Of a DNA stretch of 64,000 nt, positions 12,441 through 24,425 are shown piece after piece. The notes under the pieces were generated by a model. It worked only from the letters and a program-made list of their open reading frames with translations, ran no database searches and was not told the origin of the DNA. Position numbers and translations under genes: made by a program. This DNA comes from Nelumbo lutea (Eukaryota; Streptophyta; Magnoliopsida; Proteales; Nelumbonaceae), in assembly GCA_022828595.1 (NCBI GenBank), contig JAKGHH010000008.1:23552378-23616377 (forward strand), read 5' to 3'. The number at the start of each line of letters is the position of its first letter. Position 1 is the stretch's first letter.

Positions 12441-13714
12441 TTAGGATGCCTTCTTCTCTTTTACTATTTCCACTATGGTGGGCCCACCCCCTTGTTTTTG
12501 TCCCCACTTTTCTTCTTGCATCGAAATAGATCCTTCTCCCGTCTCCTCCTCTCCCCAATCTTCTATTATCACAGACTGCTGATAGTATTTAAAGGCTACC
12601 ACCAACATGAATACTGTACAAAGATACTCCGTTAATCATGTAATCAATTCTTCAATTTACCAAAACTACCCCTACACTTACTTTGATATGACGAGTATAT
12701 CCTTACCTGCCCAAACGCGTGCTACTATTGATGATAAATTCCACACGAGGGTAAAAATGCCAAACGCCACGGCCTTCTTGTGCGCGCATGAATTCCAGGC
12801 ATCCCGAAAGCGCCTAATCCAAAACTTGCCTACACGTAGGACACACTTGAAGCATTAGGGGGATTAATCATCTTGGCATATCATGTTCGGACGGTTGTGA
12901 TAACACGCACAAAAGAATTGCTTTGACCTAGGGAGATCTCAATATACGGTCCTTCGGAAATCGGAATGGAATGCCCTTGGACTCGCATTACAATTACATG
13001 CACCAGTGGACAGCTATCACAATCAAAGAGAAGAGGTTCCAGGAAAAATACCATTGATGGGTCCCACCACAACTGATTGATAATAACCATCTGATCTGAC
13101 CTCTTGTGTCTGATAAATAGATCACTAGATCTCAGGTGGACCTAATTCCAAGGCCCAAGATGGTGGGCCAAAAACAACAATAGGTCCGACCACCATTGAT
13201 ATATAGGTTAACATCATCCAACAGAGCACAATGTCATGACAGTGCCCAACTTTAGTGGACGATCCACATCAAACGGCAATTCAGTCACCAACTGAACCAC
13301 CAAATGGTCCAAATCATCTTAGATGTGTGACCAGTGATTCTCTAACGTATTATAGTTAGTCCAGTTGAATTGCATACTATAATTTCTCAGAAAGGAAAAA
13401 AAAAACAGAAAATAAAATTAATTAATCTTTTACCGTATCCCGTTAATTGGGTGGAATAAGAAGAACAGATTTTTGGAAGCGTGAAAACTCCAAAAAAACC
13501 TGCACAGAGTGCACGGCCAAATGTCAGCCAGAATCCCTACAAAAATATGAACCCTTACGTTTTTCTTTCTTTTTTTTAATTAATAAACAAAAAACAACTA
13601 AACCTTACCCAATTTGGCCATCTTCCAGACGGTAATGGAGCTTCCACACCGGGCTAAAACAAACAGCAAAATTGCCAACTGCCATTCTCACAATTCCTGT
13701 TTCTTAGTAATTTA

Positions 13715-13772
<58 letters not shown>

Positions 13773-15763
13773 ACCTTCATGGTGGTAGAAGGGTCTCCAG
13801 AGAACAAGCCTCTGAGCTTCAACAGAAACTCGTTTAAGTAAGGAAGAACTAATTTTATTAACCAAATTGCCTCTTCTTCCCCCACTACATGTGTCTGGTT
13901 TGAATCATCTATATCTATAGCTCCCCTGTAATTTTTGAAAAAGGAAATAAGTGAGAATTAAGAAACATATCTAACTTCTTTATTTAAGTAAACTTAGTGG
14001 GTTTGGGAGATTTACCTGCAGAGAATTGATTTGTAGACAAAAATTAAAGCAAGATAGATGAGACCCAGATAAGACGTTGTAGAAATTAAGCTGTTGAAAG
14101 TGAAAAAAAAAAAAAAGAAAATTCAGTTATGATGGGGATTAATGAGGGAGAAACGTCACTTCTCATTTTATTAGACTGGCACCCATTACCTGAAATTAAG
14201 GTCTTTAGTGAAGGAGGATGAAAGCAGGAAAAATGTCCCGATTCCAAACACAAATGCTGATCTCGATACGTCTCTCCACATGACTAAATCAACTGAATTT
14301 TTCAAAAAAAAAAATTCAAGTAGAGAAGTGAAAAAATAAAGAGAATTTTACTAAACGAATCAGAAGAGACTCACCAATGCTTTGTAATTTTCCATGGGTT
14401 TCTGGTTTACCATTTACTTCTGAAACTTCAAAGGCCAACAAGTTTCAAGAAGTGAGATACAAAGCAGAAAAAAGAAGCACATAAGACCAGGAACTAATAT
14501 AACTGTAACCGGAAATGACTTACTTGGAGGTGATTTTCTAAGATCTTGATCAATTACAGGACGAGCAAAAACAGAGCGTCGCTGCTTATTCACATTTGGA
14601 GAGATGGGTGCCGATTTATCATGGCCCTGTTGAAGCTTGCTTTCTTCATCCATGGCTTTTTTCAGTTTTGCAAATTTATGAGCAATTAGAGAGTGGTCTG
14701 CAACAGGTGATGGGTTTTTATTCAGAACTGGAGAGATGGGTTTCGGAGTTTCATTGACCTGTGCATTCTTCTCTTCATTCACAACCTTTTGGGGTTCTAC
14801 AGGACTTCGGGAAATCACAGGTTGACCTGGAGCAGGGGGTGGCTGTTTATTCACAATTGGAGAGAGGGGCTTTGGTGTTTCATCAGTCAGTTGAATCTTC
14901 TCCTCTTCATCCACAACCTTCTGAGGTCTTACGGGAATATCAACAATTACAGGTTGAGGTTGGTCTGCTACTGGGGTGGGCTGTTCATTGATGTTAGAAG
15001 AGGTGGAAATTGAGGTTTCATGAACCTCATCAACCCTCTTCTCTTCATTAACAGCATTTTGGGGTTTCTGTTCTTCCATCCTAATTTCCTTAACATCAAC
15101 GCTCTTCTTCTCTATCCCAATCTCTGCAACATCTTTCTCATCGTCCCAATCACTTTCTTCATCACCATCAACCCCATCACCGTTCAAACCTTGTTTTTCA
15201 GGAGATCCGATCTCACCCACATTGCTAAAACTGGTTGAAATTGTCTTCTCCTTGCAATTCTCTTCAGGAACCTTAGGGGACTCAGATCTAATCTTCTTCA
15301 TCTGAATTGGACTTCTTTCAATCCCATCAGCCAGCATTCCAAGCTCCTTACAAGACTCGTCAGAAGATCGAATCGACTCGGATCTCGTCTTCCTTAACTG
15401 AATTGGGCCCTTCTCTACCTGAATTGTGCTCTTCTCAATTCCATCAAGAGACACGCTAAGCTCAGCCGGAAATCTGTTCGACTGAGATCTCACCTTCCTC
15501 ATTTGCAATGGGCTTCTCTCAATTTCCCCTGCAGATTCAGATTTCCACTTCTTCCTCTTCCCATCCACCCCAACACTCAGGGTACGATTCAACTTCTTGT
15601 AAACCTGAAGTCTACACCCACCACCCTCTTCAGTATTCTCTTCCCTATTGAAGACCTTGATCCCACCTTTAAACTCATCGCTCCTCATTCTGCTCTCCCA
15701 AACAGAACCCGCGACAACTTTCCTAGCTCCCGTTCTTTTTCTAGCAGTCTGAATCTTCTCCAT
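12441..15763 (-). CDS. Reticulon-like protein B (RTNLB17/21 type), nine exons
   Basis: ER membrane protein expected to curve or tubulate ER membrane through its reticulon hairpins (family knowledge). Exons, 5' to 3': 15763-14524, 14425-14375, 14292-14190, 14090-14016, 13925-13775, 13678-13609, 13499-13434, 12829-12707, 12613-12441. All junctions are GT..AG and phases agree, giving 683 aa plus TAA. Exon 1 encodes a long charged N-terminal region with KVVAGSVWESRM near residue 15, three IERSP/EKSTIQ-like repeats (about 80-170) and Pro-rich repeats. The reticulon domain begins near residue 430: VDLVMWRDVSRSAFVFGIGT, then SYLGLIYLALIFVYKSILC, EEAIWLIKLVLPYLNEFLL, a second hydrophobic segment (LAILLFVLARCGSS), and WNLSSIVARVWAVFMLVVAF. 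After KYYQQ there is an acidic/Lys tail of about 40 residues. The long N-terminus matches the RTNLB17/21-23 branch. Intron 5 is mostly a (CT)n microsatellite. Confidence 0.93.
13714..13769. repeat. (GA)n microsatellite filling intron 5 of the reticulon gene
   Basis: About 55 bp of uninterrupted GA, read as CT on the gene strand, starting a few bases after the 5' splice site of a 96-bp intron. More than half of the intron is therefore slippage-prone repeat. Confidence 0.95.
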
Positions 15764-16170
15764 TATATCTCCACACTCTCACTCTCACTCTCAATCGAGC
15801 ACACTCACTCAGACAGCAATCAGAAATGACAACCCTTTACGCAGAAGCAAGAGCGGTTGGTGAAAAAAGACATTGAGAGAGAGAGAGAGAGAGAGAAAGT
15901 GGGGGAGAGGATTATGTCACAAGACTCGAGCTACTTTTCCTTCTAAAGATGGAGCAAGAGGAGAATTTTGGTGGGGCAGGATGATTCGTATTAATGAGAA
16001 CTTTGGTTATTCTCGTCGGCTTTGCATCAAAGGATCTCTGAGAACTCTGTTTCCGAGGCACCCGAAAGTCCTGAGGCTCTCACATGCAGGGATGAGGACG
16101 ATGAATGTAGCAGATAGGAGGCAGAGGGAAGGCGGAAGAGAGCTTCCGGAGTGTGGGTTTTTTCTCCTCT
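15764..16170. promoter_or_regulatory. 5' flank and probable 5' UTR of the reticulon gene
   Basis: Immediately upstream of the ATG on the minus strand there are (GA)n/(CT)n tracts (15873-15897) and ACTCTCACTCTCACTC repeats, common in plant 5' UTRs. I see no clear TATA box. Open frames here show no domain. Confidence 0.4.
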
Positions 16171-16469
16171 AAACTATATTTGTCCGGAGCTAAACTGCTA
16201 AAGCCAGAGGCCAGAGAAAAGTTCGCAATTTGTCCTAGTTGCTGTGCCAGGGGAGCCGTGGGCCTCTGAATTTTCCCAGGCGTCCATAAAAAATAAATAA
16301 ATAAAAAGTGAAAATTATTGCCGTTTATTTTAAACGGGGAGATTATCGCTTTTCTGATTAACTTATACAAGCACTGGTCAATTAGTTGGATACTGGCTTG
16401 TTAAAAGACAACTTTACTCTTCTAAAATTTACCAATTTAATTAATTATGTTTATTAAATATTTACTTAT

Positions 16470-16670
16470 TAATCTGATAATTGGGTTTGACTATGATTGA
16501 AAAGATTTGATATCCAAACAACAATTGAACAATAAATTGGAATCATAAACGTGGTAGTGAATAAGGTGTTATTTATCAAAATTCATGGGTACTATTTGGT
16601 GGCTCAAAACTCTTTTCATACCATATCTTTCTTGCATCATATATTTTCCCTTTCTAAAAACCAAATTAGA
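16470..16670. repeat. Dispersed foldback repeat, copy 1
   Basis: Shares TGGAATCATAAAC, GTGTTATTTATCAAAATTCA and a CATACCATAT..TTTTCCC end with 27598-27765. The ends of the second copy (GGAAAATATATGATAT and CATATATTTTCC) are inverted, which suggests a MITE. Confidence 0.6.
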
Positions 16671-16739
16671 AAACATAAAATCAAATCAAAACTGAATTAT
16701 TCAAAAAAAAAAAAAACTGAAATTGAAACTGCCTCCTAC

Positions 16740-16895
16740 ACCATAACTAGTCCGGATTTTCTGTCCATGTTTATCGCAACCACACATAGAGAACATCTCA
16801 TCCTCTGCATAGTATTACACAGGGAGAGATGTTCTTAATTCACTGGGAGTGGTGTATTGTGGGTAGGCATGGGCAGGTTCTCGTGGGCAAAAGAT
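16740..16895. repeat. Dispersed repeat, partner at 54215-54380
   Basis: Shares GTCCATGTTTAT, CATAGAGAACA/CATGGAGAACA, GGGAGATGTTC, CAATTCAC-like and GTGTATTGTGG blocks in the same order with 54215-54380. In the partner copy, the ends CCCATGAGAACT and AGTTCTTATGGGC are inverted, so this is a probable MITE family. Confidence 0.6.
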
Positions 16896-17224
16896 CTGCC
16901 TCCCACTATAACCTCTAAAACCCCTACAAACCTTCTGTGTGGGAATGAGATTCAAACCCTAGTCTCTACTGCAACTAATTTAAGAGCTTCTTTGAGGACA
17001 GCTAAGCTGGTTTAACTGCTTTGAGACACTTGGATGGGGGAAAATCTTTTCTCACATTCTTACCACAAGACACTATGCGGCGTGTACATATTTCCAATTT
17101 ACAGTATGTAATGTCCTGTGAATAGGGACGTGGGAAGAATTTGTGGAAAGGAGATTTGAATTTCTCATAATGTTATAGAGAAAATGTTAACCAGATTTGC
17201 CATTCAAGATGCTACCTGCACTCT

Positions 17225-17345
17225 AGACCTACCCACCGGTGGCTCAGTTGCTATGTAAATGGGTTTGTCTCGAGTCCCAGTGCCACTATTGCTTTCACCT
17301 ATTTTTGGAGAAGAGTATTTGAGATAGTTAAAAAAATTAAAAAAT
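17225..17345 (+). mobile_element. Possible tRNA-derived SINE
   Basis: Has an A-box-like TGGCTCAGTTG and, 25 bases on, a B-box-like TCTCGAGTCCC, followed by a short body and an A-rich end near 17330-17345. No target duplication was found. Confidence 0.4.
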
Positions 17346-17474
17346 TGTTATACCACACCCAAGAAAAATGAAGTACGGCCCTTAAACCAAGAAAATTTCT
17401 GCCGTTTTAATTAAGTTTTTCATTCGCCACTGTGATTCAATCTAATCTACCAAACAGTAATGATTTTGCATTCA

Positions 17475-17604
17475 ATTTTTTTTTTTTTTTTACAACAGGG
17501 ATAGCCCATCGCCCAACCCAACCCAGGTGCAGGTGAGACTTAATCCCAAGTCTTGGATACGATCAACAGAAAACTTTACCAACCAGCTAATTGGCATTTT
17601 AGAT
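17475..17604 (-). mobile_element. tRNA-derived SINE, about 130 bp, with target duplication
   Basis: On the minus strand it starts near CCAATTAGCTGGTTGGTAAA (A-box-like), has a B-box-derived GGGATTAAGTCTCACC, a short GGGTTGGG body and ends in a run of As (Ts at 17479-17492). It is flanked by AATGATTTTGCAT (17459-17471) and AATGATTTTGTAT (17605-17617), a near-perfect direct repeat expected from LINE-type integration. Confidence 0.75.
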
Positions 17605-19599
17605 AATGATTTTGTATCCATGTTTTATTGTCTGTCACAATAAAATGCAGCTACCATGATCACATCCGATGTAGCATGGTCCAACTCTAAATAGTAAACG
17701 GACAAACTACTATTTGCGATGATTGTGTACGTTTGCTTCTACATTTGCTTAATAATCACAAATTGACAATCAAGTGATGCCGATTATGTATTTTCTTAAA
17801 AAGTTTGGTTTCTATTAGAATTCCCAACAAAAGTTAAAAAAACAAAAAAAAAAAAAAAAAAACAGGTGGCCAAAACTAATATATTCTTTATAATTTCTTG
17901 AACAAAATGGTATTTTAGGTAAAATCTATTTTAATGGTGGGTCTGGATGCTTCTTACATGAGGGACATGGTGATTGAAGGGATCGCATTCTCATCTTGGC
18001 CTGGTTTATCCACCATTTTCTTTCACCTTCTGGATAATTCTGGATAATCATAATATGGTGTAAGAATTTTCCAAAATAAATTTTATACAACCAAAAGGTG
18101 TTCACATAGGCAAAATTTGCACCCAATTTAGATGTGCATATACTTGTTTATAACTATGATTTACATCAATCACTAGATTATGCAAAAATTATTTTTGTTT
18201 ATCCGATATGCCCTGATTAGCAGAGAAAATTTATGTCCCAAAGACTGCTGCAAAATGTTTACTATCTTCTTCTTCATTTTCTCTCATATAAAGTTGTGAT
18301 GACCACTTTATTTTACTGTGGGTAAGGATGTTGGAAGAGTTTGTGGATAGGAAGTGTGAACTGGAGTTTCACTGCCTAGTTTATTCCTAAGGCTTAAGCT
18401 TAGTTTGAAAAGAGCAAGTATGTACAGTACATAGTACAAATACGTGTAAAATAATATAGAATACAAGGCTTCGTATTCTATATATTTGTATTTGTATTCC
18501 TTCTACACTGATTTTATTGTGCATATTTATAATCTTTCTAAAACTGAGCCTAATGAATACCCTTCTTTACCTTTCTATTTTCCTAAGCACAACACAGGAC
18601 CTAAAAAATTGTACCACCTAAAAAGTGTAAACCAAAATTTGGAATCTGCCTATTTATACACCCATACATTTGCACTAATGTAAATGAAATCTGCATTGCA
18701 AACAAATGAAAACTTAGTTTAGTACTGTTGGATTTTAATCTCATTAGGGATTAAATCCAGTGGGGTTTGATTGGTCAATTACATGAAAAAACACACTTAC
18801 ACACATGTTTTGAAAAATAACTTTTCCCTTATTAAAACCAGTTTTAGTTTATGCGACATTGGAAAGTTACAAGAATTGTTTTGGGTTTTTTAATAAAAGT
18901 CGATTTACACTCCTTAGATATAAAAGAGGAGAATATGGAGGCTTGTTACCGCGTAATGCGCGTGCACGCATGTGTCTGACACAATGAGGCACACTTTGCT
19001 CTCACTGACCGTTGATGTGATCAACAGCCATGATTTGATCGGGTGTGATCAAGAAACACAATTCAAAGTTAACAATCATTAACTGTTAACTACATTCTAA
19101 ACAGTCACAATGTGCTCAATGTGCTTTTCTCTGAACCAACACCTTCCTCTACTCCATAACTCTTCAGAAACTATTTAAGGAGCATGAATCAAGAATTCAC
19201 ACACACAATTTCGAAAATCACTTTGTCTCTGTCTTTCAACCCGGTCTATTACTATCTCACAAAAGGTTTCTTCGAAGACTCTTCAACTTTACTGGTTGCA
19301 GATTCTCATACAATGCTCTATTGTATCTTGGGAACAGATTTGCCTATAACCTAACAACAAACTCAGTGAAATTGAATGAGGACAAATAACATTCTAAAGA
19401 CAATGTTTTCAAACATGCCTCAAAACTTTTTCTCCAAGTTTCAATAACCACATTTTCCAACGGTTACAATCTGACTCAATTAATCTAATGTACAAAAGAA
19501 TAGATTTGGACTAGATTTACTCAGCTCGAACAATGAATTAGGGTGTTTTATGGCATTGCAATGTGGGTTTGGACTCTATAAGGGTGAGGTACCATCCCT

Positions 19600-19855
19600 A
19601 CACATGCAGTTAGTGGTGGTTAGTGGGAGTAGGGACAAAAAGGATGCACATAGGGCCCACCTTGTTTACACAATGTAGAGAGACTGCTTTCTCATGGATT
19701 TGTGACTGCCCTTCAATGGGAGTGGGCCGGGCTGCAAATGGACTGGATCAAATCAGTAAACACCCAAATGGATTGAGGTGGTTGCATGAATCCTATTTCG
19801 TCATTCTGTTTTGTTTAATATTATATCCATTATTAAATTATTAATTCTTAAATAA
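19600..19855 (-). mobile_element. Inverted SINE/LINE 3' tail remnant
   Basis: On the minus strand, 19855-19785 reads AATAATGGATATAATATT and AGGATTCATGCAACC, matching the tails at 3985-4101 and 39830-39935. 19700-19640 contains AGCAGTCTCTCTACATTGTG and a CCCTATGTGCA block that recall Au-type SINEs. Boundaries are unclear. Confidence 0.4.
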
Positions 19856-19965
19856 TTTCTTTCATCATATTATTGACATCTGCTTCTGCATAATGAGGTT
19901 AGTTCATCAAGAGAAACCCTAAAACCCCCAACCTCGATGAAGGCACAATATATGCCAACTAGTAG

Positions 19966-20030
19966 TCTAATAAAAAAAAGCCATTACGCAGTGCTGGTCC
20001 CAACTATCTAGGGTCTTGAGAAGAGTAAAC
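19966..20030 (-). repeat. Repeat with GCTGGGACCAACATTGGGTA-type core
   Basis: Reverse-complement reading TAGTTGGGACCAGCACTGCG corresponds to TAGCTGGGACCAACATTGGG at 33191-33210 and CTGGGACCAACATTGGGTA at 36559-36577. It is probably the 3' part of a SINE family. Confidence 0.5.
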
Positions 20031-22480
20031 TAGACATGGTCCAAACCTTTGGCATTATTTTTTGCAAACCTTGGTGGTTTTAATATTTCACATAATTATA
20101 ATCTTGCTTATAAAACCCTTAGTTTGGTGCAGGCTTGTAGGCAAATGAAATAATTTTGATTTTGCTCTGCTTAGGTGCTTATTACAACCGAGCGGCTGGA
20201 TCTATCATTTAAATGGAATTGTAATCGCAATTATATATGTTAAGAAAAACTAAAGCAACCACGTGATAAGGGTTTTGGTAGAGACTGAGGATTATTCGTT
20301 TCGTCAGGATTACACAAGGACAGACTTTGTGCATTAAGATATATGACTACTAACCAATTATTTCTTCTGATCAGAGTTCAAAGTGATAAAGTGCAGCCTG
20401 GACACACCAAATCTTTCAATTGGACATCGAGATGAAGAGTTGGGGAATATAGGCTGGCTGTTCCCAACATGGCCATATTGTATAGTTTTTCCTTGTCTAG
20501 TAGCACCTATCATGTGGCACCATATTGAAATTAAGCAGATGCTCTGCCTATAGGATGATACACTGGCACACAGATGCTGGATGAAGCAAAGCCAACCATA
20601 TGGGGTTATGGGGAGTTAGTTAGCTCTACAAGAATGCTGTTCCACCACCCATTTGGGAGGGCTTTCATACAGCAGCTTCTAGTTTTAAGGTGGGTCCCAC
20701 TGGATTGCCTATAAATCATCTTTGATGAAAGCCCTAGTAAGCCGAATTCATTCACAATCATATAATGGGAATATCATGACAAGTGTGGTAGATGTTTCTA
20801 ATGCATGCTGAGATCAAAGTATATGTGGGGCATATTGTGTGGGGCGCCAATGTGAACTCCAGACAGCCAAAAATAACTTTCTTAAAATTAAAAATATGGT
20901 TTTTCATGAATGCTCCTTTTATTGGCTTCTTGAAAGATTCCATCCTTCCAAACATGTCCTTACATCCATATTCATGAGAGTTTGATAAAGAAAATTTACT
21001 TTGGGACCGTCATACTGACACAACCCTCCCGTCTTGACTTGGATGGGCAACGCAGGACAAGCTCAACATTGACTGAATTACACAATTGATGAAAACTTCT
21101 GCCCTCAGTAAACTAGCATGAGATGTTGAAGCCCTGATTCCATTTTACATGCATGATCCGTAGCAATGTTTTAAAAACCGGTTCCCATATTGCCTAGTTT
21201 AATTGACAGACATGAGCCAACCCAAGTTCTAATGACCTCAAAAGAGGTATAATTCTGGCCGGTCCGATCCAGCTTCAGACCCTGTTCCTTAGCATTAGTA
21301 TGTCCTCCATTTGTATAGAAAGTGGGAGTGTAGATCTGACAGTATTGTTGAATGGAATACATTATTTAGTGAGACAAACAGTCTCATCCTATAATGAAGG
21401 AATCATCACCTGGGTCCTGGGTCAGGTTCAGGTTCAGGTTCAGGGAAGCCTTAGTGCTCGATTTGTTCAGCTCATATTAAGACTTAAGATAGAGAGCGTT
21501 AATTTTAGTACACTGAGTATGGAAGTGGAAGTACTGGAGCTGCAGCTGCAAGCAAATCACAAATAAAGGGTCGTAAGGGACTTCTTTGTCCCTTATTAGA
21601 GAGTGTGGCCTTGGGATGCGCAAAAGGAGTATAGGGGACTACTATTGCCTCTTTTCGTAGTTTTGACCATTTAAAAGGAAAGTGAAATGGAATCTTTTTA
21701 TTTTAGGGCTTTTTTTACTTTTGGAAAACAAAAACTCAACTCGTATTAGGTTTTACCACATCTGTGTTTTTGTGGAAGTGTTCAATAAATGACATTTTCT
21801 GACACCCGTTTTCCCTAAATTAGCAACAAAACGGTTTCCTCCAAACATGTGTAGAGAAACCGATTATATATATATATATATAATATACAATTGACATTTT
21901 CAGCGGTTTTGAAAGTTATATGGGGTTTTTTAATCACCTGAAGGTTGTGTTTTGTTTGACAGAAAATAAGAGCTGATTTGGATGTTGCAATTGTTTAATT
22001 TTTGTTGAAAATTATGATCTTGACTTAACTTCGGGTTTGGTTAGGATTGGGGCCTTGGCCAACTAGAACCTGACTTGGCTTTATATTTGTATGTTTAAAT
22101 ATTATATAAATATTTATTTATGCATATATGTTTTTTAAATATAATAATGCTAATATTGAAAAGAAAGAAAATTTGAAAAAATTAAAAAAATTAGACCAAT
22201 CCGAACCCAACCTAATCCAAAAACTTTGGGCTGAATTAAGATTAGAGTTCAGGATTCTACTGTCTACAGCCAGATTGGATTAGGATTGACTTCAACCTAA
22301 CCTAACCCGGCCCGAGCCATGGGTAATTAGCTCTTAGACGAGTTGGAGTACCGCAATTTGTTTGATGCTGGGAAAAATCATTAATCCCTTAAAAGCTCAC
22401 TAAGGCTTACTGCTTACTTGCCAAGTTGCTTGGCTTTAGACAAAACATCAGTAAGGAATCTTGCTTTTACGCGATTTGGT

Positions 22481-23860
22481 AATTGATACATGAAGTTTCA
22501 CTTAAATAAAGCAAGGTTCACATGTTCCCGCCTTTGCCTCTTTCCACGTGGCAAGTTCAACCCAGTAATCCTCACTAGTCACTACCTTGTCGACCGACAA
22601 TCACAGGAAAAACGGTACGCCTCCGGCCTCTCCAGTCAAAAAAAGATCCCTTGCTATCGACGGCTGGATCTGCTCGGCATGTCTCCATGTCGCAAACGGC
22701 AAAGCCAAACAAGAATGCCTTGCCCAAAAGAAAAAAAGGAGGAACATACAAGATGGAATGTATTTTTTCACCTGGCCTCACCATCTCAGCCAAAGCCCAC
22801 TTTGGTCAGTTGGGTCCCACCTCCAAAACCTGTTAATCTCGACTGCCAATGGATGGGCCATCCTTGACAGATAACCCACTCCTATAATCGGACGGTTGTA
22901 GATTATTGTTACAGGAATGTTTTTTCTGGTAAATGCCATATTGGTTTCCGTTTTGGCAATTGACTGTTGACTGACAGCCTAGATAATCTGGTCCGTACAT
23001 TGTGGGCGATCGCCCAACACTTGATTCGTCCGCTTTTGGACTTGTGTGGAGTACGGAAGGAAGAGGACAAATTTTCGTCCCTCACCGACACCCACAAATT
23101 TGCTCTCTAATCTTGATTAATCTTGAGTTAATCCACATTTATTAAATAACTAGAGAGAGAGAGAGTCATCGTATATATGGGCTTCTCAGATTGGGCCCCA
23201 ATTTTGTTCCGTCAACGGCACGGGATTTACCTGACACTACACACGAGAAATGAATTGCAGGTCCAGGATGAAGAGCTTTTTTATCCTGGGCCCTGCCCCT
23301 GAGTGAGAGAGTCTCAGACACACGGTGTTAATGAAGGCCACGTAGGCTGTTTTGTTTGTGCAGTTTTGTACACGTGCAAGTGACGGTGAAACGGATATTG
23401 GGATCTGTACCTCCTTTACTGCCTCGTTTTCATGCATGGGCAGGTTTCGGACTTTGGAATCTGGGGTCTGGACTGTTGTCTATTGGCTGTTGCCTGCCGA
23501 TAGAGTGAGAATATGCGAGGTTGCTACTCGTAATTCAAGGTTTTGAACTTCGCACATTTCAGCTGGTTCGGACTTTAGTCCGTCATCCATGACGAAATTT
23601 TCCTAATTTTCGGGTCGGACTAAAAACCGGAATGCTCTTCTGGTTAAGGTTTTGCCTTCAATTTGTAAAAGTCGTCGTTTAACCGGAACTAAAAAACCAT
23701 TGGTTTCAAATTTTTCAAATTTGGACAAATTTTTAAGTATGTGGATTTGGCCTTGGGCTCCAAACACCGGGTTCAATTATTTTTTGGATCGGAACCGAGA
23801 TTTCTCAAATAAATTCAGCCCGCCCGAGCTCAATTTAATAATATAATATTATAATACTAA
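22481..23860. other. GC-richer single-copy-looking block without an identified gene
   Basis: Base composition is visibly richer in GC than the flanks, and short ORFs overlap on both strands (22490-22874, 22575-22793, 23237-23546). None has a domain, a convincing splice structure or good coding bias. It could be an unrecognised promoter, a non-coding transcript or a transposed fragment. A (GA)n run lies at 23151-23165. Confidence 0.4.
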
Positions 23861-23881
23861 TATATTATTAATAAAATATAA

Positions 23882-24425
23882 GGAAAAATTCCCCATTAAT
23901 ACCATAAACTTTGTGTGTAATGCCATCTTGATCCCCAAATTTTAAAATGCTATAATTCAATATCCAAACTTTTAAAATGACAATCCAGTTCTTGCCATTA
24001 ATCAATAGTTAACCTGTTATTAAGTGACATTGCAAAAGGGAACAAATGCCCTTCGAGTGTCATTTAATTTTCTTTATCAACAATGTAAATATTGACAAAA
24101 AATTAACAATATCAAATCCTTACTTCTTTCATTCAAGAAAGTTGCATTCTAGTGACCCCAACTTTATTGAAATAGAAGAGGCAAGGATTTGGGACTATTA
24201 ACTTTTTTTGTCAATACTTGGATAATTGGTAAGAAAATTAGATGATACTCGAAGGGCATTTGTGTTTTTTTTAAATATCACTTAACAGATGATTAACAAC
24301 TGGTTAATTACAGGTATTGGATTGTCACATTTTGAAAATTTAGATATTAAATTTTCACATTTTAAAGTTTGAAGACCAAAATGACACTAGATTCAAAATA
24401 CAGAATACTAATTAAAATTTTTCCC
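23882..24425. mobile_element. Mutator-like MITE, 544-bp palindrome
   Basis: The two halves are imperfect inverted copies nearly to the centre: for example AAATGCCCTTCGAGTGTCAT at 24045 and its inverse near 24250, and CAAATCCTTACTTCTTTCAT against CAAATCCTTGCCTCTTCTAT on the other strand. The ends are GGAAAAATT and AATTTTTCCC. A perfect 9-bp AAAATATAA flanks it at 23873-23881 and 24426-24434. Long terminal repeats with a 9-bp duplication identify a MULE-derived foldback element. No transposase. Confidence 0.88.

Larger units (their letters stand above)
16171..22480. other. Intergenic block with dispersed repeats
   Basis: No gene recognised. Contents include a foldback repeat at 16470-16670 shared with 27598-27765, a repeat at 16740-16895 shared with 54215-54380, SINE sequences near 17225-17345 and at 17475-17604, an inverted LINE/SINE tail at 19600-19855, a GAACCGG-family piece at 21164-21280, a (TA)n run near 21867-21885 and GGTTCAGGTTCAGG repeats at 21421-21446. 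Confidence 0.5.

Noticed and set aside
14414..14523. C-terminal hydrophobic stretch of the 449-codon minus-strand frame
   Set aside because: It is intron 1 read-through: a GTAAGT donor lies at 14523 and the spliced exons restore a reticulon domain.
14761..15238. Plus-strand ORFs within the reticulon gene
   Set aside because: They are antisense shadows of exon 1, whose splice-consistent minus-strand product is recognisable.
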